In this document: positions 4,828 to 8,940 of the stretch, one piece after another
How positions within the stretch are numbered: the stretch's first letter is position 1
How the letters are laid out: the number at the start of each line of letters is the position of its first letter
Origin: Thiosocius sp049669185
GTDB taxonomy: Bacteria > Pseudomonadota > Gammaproteobacteria > Chromatiales > Chromatiaceae
Direction of reading: 5' to 3'
DNA: 8,940 bases
NCBI GenBank assembly: GCA_049669185.1
Contig: JBATKF010000394.1
Span: 1-8,940, forward strand
Notes under the pieces: model-generated
What the model saw: the letters and a program-made list of their open reading frames with translations, nothing else
Databases searched by the model: none
What the model was told of the DNA's origin: nothing
Translations under genes and position numbers: made by a program

Positions 4828-7089
4828 ATGCTTGAAACACTGCATCGGATAGTCAAGGAAGTAAATGCGGCGCCCGATCTCGAGAAGGCGCTGGGCCTGA
4901 TTGTCAGCATGGTCAAGCAGGCGATTCAATGCGATGTGTGCTCGGTCTATCTGACCGATCCCGACGCCAGGGCCCACGTCCTGGCGGCCACAGACGGTCT
5001 GCGCCAGGAGGCGGTGGGCAAGGTTTCGCTTCCACTCAACCGCGGCTTGGTCGGATTGGTCGCGGAGCGGGCCGAGCCGCTGAACTTGGGCGATGCACCG
5101 GCGCACCCACGGTATCTGCATATCAACGAGACCGGCGAGACCAAATATCGCGGATTCCTCGGCGTCCCTATCATCCAGAGCAGAAAGGTTCTCGGGGTAT
5201 TGGTGGTGCGCCAGCATGCGCAGCGTGAATTCACCGACGATGAGGTCACCTTCCTGTTTACGCTCGCGGCGCAATTGGCCGGTGCGATTACCCATGCCCA
5301 GGCCAGCGGTGAGCTGGACACCTTGACGACACACACCCGGGTGGGACGCTACCTCGAGGGCCGCCCGGGTAGCACGGGCGTCTGCATCGGACACGGTGTG
5401 GTCGCGTATCACATGGCGGATTTGGACGCGATACCGGACCGGGCCGTGGAAGATATCTTGGCCGAGGTGTCGGCCTTTCGCGCCGCCGTAGCGGCGGTCG
5501 AGGATGACCTGCGCCAGCTGCAGCAGCGTCTCAGCGGGGAGATACCGGCCGAAGACAATGCCTTGTTCGATGCCCTGCTGATGATGCTCGGCGGCGACAG
5601 CCTGGTCACTCAGACCATTGGGCTGATCGAGCAGGGTCAATGGGCACCGGGCGCGCTGCGCCAGAGCATCCGTGCCCATGCCCAGGTCTTCGAGAACATG
5701 GCGGACGTCTACTTGCGCGAACGTGCCTCCGATGTCCGGGATCTGGGTCGGCGAATCCTCACGCATCTGCAGAGCGACAGCCCCCCGGATGCGGAGTATC
5801 CGCCGGACACCATCCTGGTCGGTGAGGAAGTCAGCGCCACGCAGCTCGCGGAGGTGCCGGCGGATTGCCTGGTAGGCGTGGTCTCGGCGACCGGCTCGAG
5901 TTCGTCGCATGTCGCCATTCTCGCGCGGGCGATGGGCATTCCCGCAGCGATGGGTGTCACCGATTTGCCGGTCCACCGAATGGAGAATCGTGAACTCATC
6001 ATCGACGGATATCGGGGACGGGTCTATGTCTCGCCGGCGCCCTCGGTGCGCAGCGAATACGAACGTCTGGCCGACGAGGAACGCCAACTCACCGCCGAGG
6101 CTGAGGGCATGCGCGGTCTTCCCTCGGAGTCGACGGATGGCGTCGCCTTCCCGCTGTTTCTCAATACCGGGTTGATCAACGAGACCAATAGCACCAACAA
6201 CGACGACTTCGCGGGGATTGGGCTGTATCGCACTGAGCTCCCGTTCATGGTGCGCGACCGCTTCCCGGCAGAATCGGTACAGGTAATGAATTATCGACGC
6301 GTGCTCGAGGCGTTCCAGCCGCGTCCGGTGATTCTGCGTACGTTGGATATCGGCGGCGACAAACCGCTGCCGTACTTTCCGTTCGAAGAACAGAACCCCT
6401 TCCTTGGTTGGCGCGGCGTTCGTATCTCGCTGGCCCATCCGGAGATATTCCTGACCCAGGTGCGGGCCATGCTGCGTGCGTCGGTGGATCTGCGCAATCT
6501 GCAGATCATGCTGCCGATGATCAGCGGCGTTGCGGAGGTCGACGAGCTCAAGATGTTGATCACCCGCGCGCACGACGAGCTGCTCGAGGAAGGCTACGCG
6601 GTATCGATGCCGCGCATCGGTGTGATGATCGAGGTGCCGTCGGCCGTCTACATGATCGAAGAGCTGGCGCGTCGCGTCGACTTCCTATCGGTCGGCACCA
6701 ATGACCTGACCCAGTATCTGCTGGCTGTGGACCGCAATAACTCCCGCGTCGCCGAGCTCTATGACGATCTGCATCCCGCGGTGCTGCGTGCGCTCGAGCA
6801 GATAATCCGCGGCGCCCGGGAATTCAAACGGCCGGTGGGAATCTGCGGTGAACTGGCCGGCAACCCGCTGGCTACCATCCTGATGATGGGGCTCGGTGTG
6901 GACAGTCTGAGCATGAGCGCCGGCAGTCTGATGAAGGTCAAGTGGGTGGTGCGCAGCATCAGCGTGTCGCGTGCCCGTCAGCTGGCGCAGGCCGCGCTGC
7001 GCATGGAGGATGCGCCGCAGGTGCGGCGCTTCATGGAGGGTGCGCTGGACGATATAGGGCTGGGCGGACTGTTCCGTCCCGGTTTCTGA
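4828..7089 (+). CDS. ptsP: Phosphoenolpyruvate-protein phosphotransferase PtsP (enzyme I-Ntr)
   Basis: This is the first enzyme of the nitrogen-related PTS: it takes phosphate from phosphoenolpyruvate and passes it to NPr. The 753-residue protein (E. coli PtsP is 748) has an N-terminal GAF sensory domain (about 15-155), an enzyme I N-terminal/HPr-binding region (about 170-300), the swivelling phosphohistidine domain with His361 in SSSSHVAILARAMGIP, and a PEP-binding barrel (about 440-735). The barrel shows GIGLYRTELPFM (Arg468), GGDKPLPYFPFEEQNPFLGWRG, the signature DFLSVGTNDLTQY (618-630) and the catalytic Cys673 in GICGELAG. All key residues are present. The ATG at 4828-4830 gives the family N-terminus MLETLHRIV, but the Shine-Dalgarno sequence is weak. 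No ptsO or ptsN is in the window. A long antisense frame over its 5' two-thirds is a coding shadow. Confidence 0.96.
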   Translation: MLETLHRIVKEVNAAPDLEKALGLIVSMVKQAIQCDVCSVYLTDPDARAHVLAATDGLRQEAVGKVSLPLNRGLVGLVAERAEPLNLGDAPAHPRYLHINETGETKYRGFLGVPIIQSRKVLGVLVVRQHAQREFTDDEVTFLFTLAAQLAGAITHAQASGELDTLTTHTRVGRYLEGRPGSTGVCIGHGVVAYHMADLDAIPDRAVEDILAEVSAFRAAVAAVEDDLRQLQQRLSGEIPAEDNALFDALLMMLGGDSLVTQTIGLIEQGQWAPGALRQSIRAHAQVFENMADVYLRERASDVRDLGRRILTHLQSDSPPDAEYPPDTILVGEEVSATQLAEVPADCLVGVVSATGSSSSHVAILARAMGIPAAMGVTDLPVHRMENRELIIDGYRGRVYVSPAPSVRSEYERLADEERQLTAEAEGMRGLPSESTDGVAFPLFLNTGLINETNSTNNDDFAGIGLYRTELPFMVRDRFPAESVQVMNYRRVLEAFQPRPVILRTLDIGGDKPLPYFPFEEQNPFLGWRGVRISLAHPEIFLTQVRAMLRASVDLRNLQIMLPMISGVAEVDELKMLITRAHDELLEEGYAVSMPRIGVMIEVPSAVYMIEELARRVDFLSVGTNDLTQYLLAVDRNNSRVAELYDDLHPAVLRALEQIIRGAREFKRPVGICGELAGNPLATILMMGLGVDSLSMSAGSLMKVKWVVRSISVSRARQLAQAALRMEDAPQVRRFMEGALDDIGLGGLFRPGF

Positions 7090-7094
7090 GCCAC

Positions 7095-7124
7095 GCGTCG
7101 TGAGCCGAATCCCGACGTTTTTTT
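7095..7124 (+). terminator. Probable intrinsic terminator after ptsP
   Basis: CGTCG (7096-7100) pairs with CGACG (7113-7117), extendable by one G-U pair, around a 12-nt loop, and is followed directly by seven T residues (7118-7124). It begins six bases after the ptsP stop. The stem is short, so termination may be partial. Confidence 0.5.
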
Positions 7125-7198
7125 GACGGCTGCCAACGGCACAGACCTCAATTGTGGTTCATAATGAGTCGATAAACGACGAGGGTTAGGAGAGCGCA

Positions 7199-8290
7199 AT
7201 GGATGAGTCAGCTATCGGCGTAAGCGGTGCAAAAGACACGAAAGGGTTGAAAGACGCGCAAGCGGCCAAAGACGCTCAGGCGGTCAAGGCTGCGAAAGAG
7301 GCCAAGGTTGCGAAAGAGGTCAAGGCTGCGAAAGAGGCCAAGGCTGCGAAAGAGGCCATAGAAAGCAAAATCCTGAAAGACACCAAGAATGCCAAGGCCT
7401 CCGGCAACGAACACAAGGTGCACGCGCCGAAGAAACTGGAGGTCTTCACCGGTGATCTAAGCAAGCTCGACAAGACCACCCGCCGCGAACTCTTCCGAAA
7501 CAACATTTATCCCTACAGCTCCAAGCTCGGCCGCGCAGACTACGAGGCCTTCAAGTTCGAGTTGCAGATCGAGCTGCTTAAGCTGCAGAACTGGGTGCGC
7601 GATACCGGGGAACGCATTCTGATCTTTTTCGAGGGTCGCGACGCAGCGGGGAAGGGTGGCACGATCAAACGCATCATGGAGCACCTCAACCCACGTGGTG
7701 CGCGCATCGTCGCGCTCGAGAAGCCCTCGCCGCGCGAGCTCGGTCAGTGGTATTTTCAGCGTTACCTCCAGAACCTGCCGAGTGCCGGTGAGATCGTGCT
7801 GTTTGACCGCTCCTGGTACAACCGCGCCGGGGTCGAGCGCGTGATGGGCTTCTGCTCGTCGGCGGATTATCTCGAGTTTCTGCGCCAGACACCCGAACTG
7901 GAGCGAATGCTGGTGCGCAGCGGCATTCGTTTATTCAAGCTGTGGTTTTCGGTCAGTCGAGGCGAGCAACTGCGGCGCTTCAAGTCGCGCGAACACGATC
8001 CGCTCAAACAATGGAAACTGAGCCCGATCGACATGGCGTCGCTCGACAAGTGGGACGAATATACCAAGGCCAAAGAGGCCATGTTTTTCCACACCGATAC
8101 CGCAGACGCCCCGTGGACAGTGATCAAATCGGACGACAAAAAACGCGCGCGCATCAATGCGATCCGTCACCTGCTGTACTCGATTCCCTACGACAACAAA
8201 GACGAGAAGATCGCCTGCGCCCCGGACCCTCTGATCGTCGGTACAGCCTCCGACATCTACGAAGATGGTGAGCATACGCAGCTGCGTTGA
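7199..8290 (+). CDS. ppk2: Polyphosphate kinase 2 (PPK2) with a Lys/Ala-rich N-terminal extension
   Basis: PPK2 moves phosphate between polyphosphate and nucleotides; the single-domain members commonly make ATP or GTP from NDP plus polyphosphate. The catalytic core (about 80-340) has the P-loop FFEGRDAAGKGG (143-154, Lys152), the second motif LFDRSWYNR (201-209, Asp203) and the lid segment RRFKSREHDPLKQWKLSPID (259-278). The arrangement fits single-domain class I PPK2. The 363 residues are longer than the usual roughly 270-300 because of a low-complexity tail (about 10-70) full of Lys and Ala, including four VKAAKE/AKAAKE hexapeptides encoded by 18-bp tandem repeats. The ATG at 7199-7201 is well supported by AGGAGAG at 7188-7194, so the tail is translated. 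It starts 109 bases after ptsP, past a probable terminator, and is followed after 31 bases by the 81-residue gene, likely in one transcript. Confidence 0.95.
   Translation: MDESAIGVSGAKDTKGLKDAQAAKDAQAVKAAKEAKVAKEVKAAKEAKAAKEAIESKILKDTKNAKASGNEHKVHAPKKLEVFTGDLSKLDKTTRRELFRNNIYPYSSKLGRADYEAFKFELQIELLKLQNWVRDTGERILIFFEGRDAAGKGGTIKRIMEHLNPRGARIVALEKPSPRELGQWYFQRYLQNLPSAGEIVLFDRSWYNRAGVERVMGFCSSADYLEFLRQTPELERMLVRSGIRLFKLWFSVSRGEQLRRFKSREHDPLKQWKLSPIDMASLDKWDEYTKAKEAMFFHTDTADAPWTVIKSDDKKRARINAIRHLLYSIPYDNKDEKIACAPDPLIVGTASDIYEDGEHTQLR
7283..7354 (+). repeat. Four 18-bp tandem repeats encoding KAAKE units of the PPK2 tail
   Basis: The units are 7283-7300, 7301-7318, 7319-7336 and 7337-7354. Units 1 and 3 are identical, and the others differ by one or two bases (GTC/GCC at the first codon, GCT/GTT at the third). 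Each encodes a six-residue unit of the form (V/A)K(A/V)AKE. Near-identity at the DNA level suggests recent expansion by slippage. Confidence 0.92.
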
Positions 8291-8321
8291 TCGCCGCTCA
8301 TGCGGGCTACAGGAATAAACA

Positions 8322-8567
8322 ATGAGCGAACACTACGAAAAACATGCCGAAGCGGTCAGCAATGCATTTGTGCAGCTGCTTGACGAACATGTTCGAGAAG
8401 GTATCAGCGAGGCGCAGCGGCAACAGTTGGCGATGTTGATAGAGGCCGCGATCAGCACCGCAGTCTTGGAGCAGCTCGAGCATGCGGCGAACCAGGCCGA
8501 TGCCCTGGTGCAGCAGATTCGCAAGCACGCGGAGAAATACGACAAAGGCGCAGACTACCCTGCTTAG
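8322..8567 (+). CDS. Small helical protein of unknown function downstream of ppk2
   Basis: This is an 81-residue soluble protein I do not recognise. It has no signal peptide or membrane segment. It is rich in Ala, Glu, Gln and His and predicted almost wholly helical, with probable amphipathic helices at about 3-26, 29-56 and 57-75. It may be a helical bundle or an oligomerising adaptor. The start is well supported by AGGAA at 8311-8315 with 6-7 nt spacing. It lies 31 bases after the ppk2 stop, so it is probably co-transcribed and could be a partner of PPK2; that is inferred from position only. A short inverted repeat CCCTG/CAGGG (8558-8562 and 8573-8577) spans its stop codon without a T-run. 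The gene converges on the RND transporter gene. Confidence 0.75.
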   Translation: MSEHYEKHAEAVSNAFVQLLDEHVREGISEAQRQQLAMLIEAAISTAVLEQLEHAANQADALVQQIRKHAEKYDKGADYPA

Positions 8568-8614
8568 TTAGTCAGGGCGGGGTATGCGTTGCTATCGTAA
8601 CCTTACATCTACGA

Positions 8615-8940
8615 TTACTCCCGGTGTATTTCATGCGAAACGCCAGGGTGCTCTTGTTTCTTATCTATTTGGGGTACTGAGGCCACCGCGACCCTAGTCA
8701 GGCGGCTACGGCTCATGAAAAGCCGATACAGTAACGGGATGACAATCAGCGTCAGGATGGTCGAGAAAACCAGACCCCAGACGATTGCGGTGGCCACCGG
8801 TCCCCAGATCAGCGACTTGCCGCCGAGCCCGGTCGCTAGCGACAAGAGGCCGGCGACGGTCGTCAATGAGGTGATTAGGATCGGAATGACCCGTCGACGC
8901 GCCGCATAGACGGTCGCATGCAACACACTCATCCCCGCCG
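8615..8940 (-). CDS. RND-family efflux transporter, C-terminal end (partial)
   Basis: The frame is open to the right edge, so only the last 108 or so residues are seen, and the start lies outside the window. It shows the final two transmembrane helices of an RND pump: VIPILITSLTTVAGLLSLATG, then GPVATAIVWGLVFSTILTLIVIPLLYRLFM, the conserved C-terminal pattern of AcrB/CusA-type inner-membrane proton antiporters. A polar cytoplasmic tail of about 34 residues follows, ending HEIHRE. The ATG at 8930-8932 is internal: the upstream codons continue the frame (Ala-Gly), and a short separate protein is unlikely. Which RND subgroup (multidrug, metal or other) cannot be told from this fragment. The gene converges on the plus-strand ppk2 transcript with 47 bases between stops. 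Confidence 0.85.
   Translation of the reverse strand, partial: AGMSVLHATVYAARRRVIPILITSLTTVAGLLSLATGLGGKSLIWGPVATAIVWGLVFSTILTLIVIPLLYRLFMSRSRLTRVAVASVPQIDKKQEHPGVSHEIHRE

Noticed and set aside
4801..6573. A 590-codon open frame antisense to ptsP
   Set aside because: It lies wholly opposite a clear ptsP gene in GC-rich DNA, where such shadows are common. Its translation is rich in Arg, Gln and His, with no recognisable domain and no ribosome binding site.
7123..7165. Possible ppk2 promoter (TTGACG at 7123-7128 and CATAAT at 7160-7165)
   Set aside because: The hexamers are each good but 31 bases apart, far from the usual 16-18, and the first overlaps the terminator T-run.
8556..8584. Terminator between the 81-residue gene and the RND gene
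   Set aside because: Alternative inverted repeats exist (CCCTG/CAGGG and TACCC/GGGTA), but none has a T-run on either strand.

Overview
This looks like chromosomal DNA of a GC-rich sulfur-oxidising gammaproteobacterium, most likely of the Chromatiales or a relative. Two things point there. First, rppH (nudH) lies directly upstream of ptsP with a HAD-IB phosphatase beside them, as in Pseudomonas (PA0335-PA0336-PA0337). Second, the left edge holds a secreted Gly/Tyr/Pro-rich protein resembling the sulfur globule proteins of Allochromatium. Genus and species cannot be read from this window.

Layout. 1-360 (-): the 5' part of the Gly/Tyr-rich exported protein, running off the left edge, with a strong ribosome binding site and a leader that can form a long hairpin. 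494-1132: a small insertion-sequence remnant or compact element whose only gene (-) encodes the two helix-turn-helix domains of an IS630-type transposase and no DDE catalytic domain. Short inverted ends sit in CTAG sites. 1133-1310: no gene seen. 1311-1529 (-): a small single-pass membrane protein of unknown function. 1582-4035 (-): btuD, btuC and a HAD-IB phosphatase, tightly packed and transcribed in the order HAD, btuC, btuD. 4036-4186: a divergent intergenic region with two palindromes. 4187-7089 (+): rppH then ptsP. A weak intrinsic terminator follows ptsP. 7199-8567 (+): ppk2 with a Lys/Ala repeat tail, then an 81-residue helical protein. 8615-8940 (-): the C-terminal end of an RND efflux pump, running off the right edge.

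How the genes fit together. RppH removes pyrophosphate from mRNA 5' ends, and PtsP starts the nitrogen-related PTS phosphorelay, so this pair is regulatory housekeeping. BtuCD is the membrane and ATPase part of a cobalamin-type importer; no periplasmic binding protein (btuF) is in view. PPK2 links polyphosphate to nucleotide pools. If the first gene is a sulfur globule protein, it would coat periplasmic sulfur deposits.

I see no complete novel system. The most unusual items are the HTH-only mobile element, the repeat-encoded Lys-rich tail on PPK2, and the structured leader and internal 30-bp duplication of the Gly/Tyr-rich gene.
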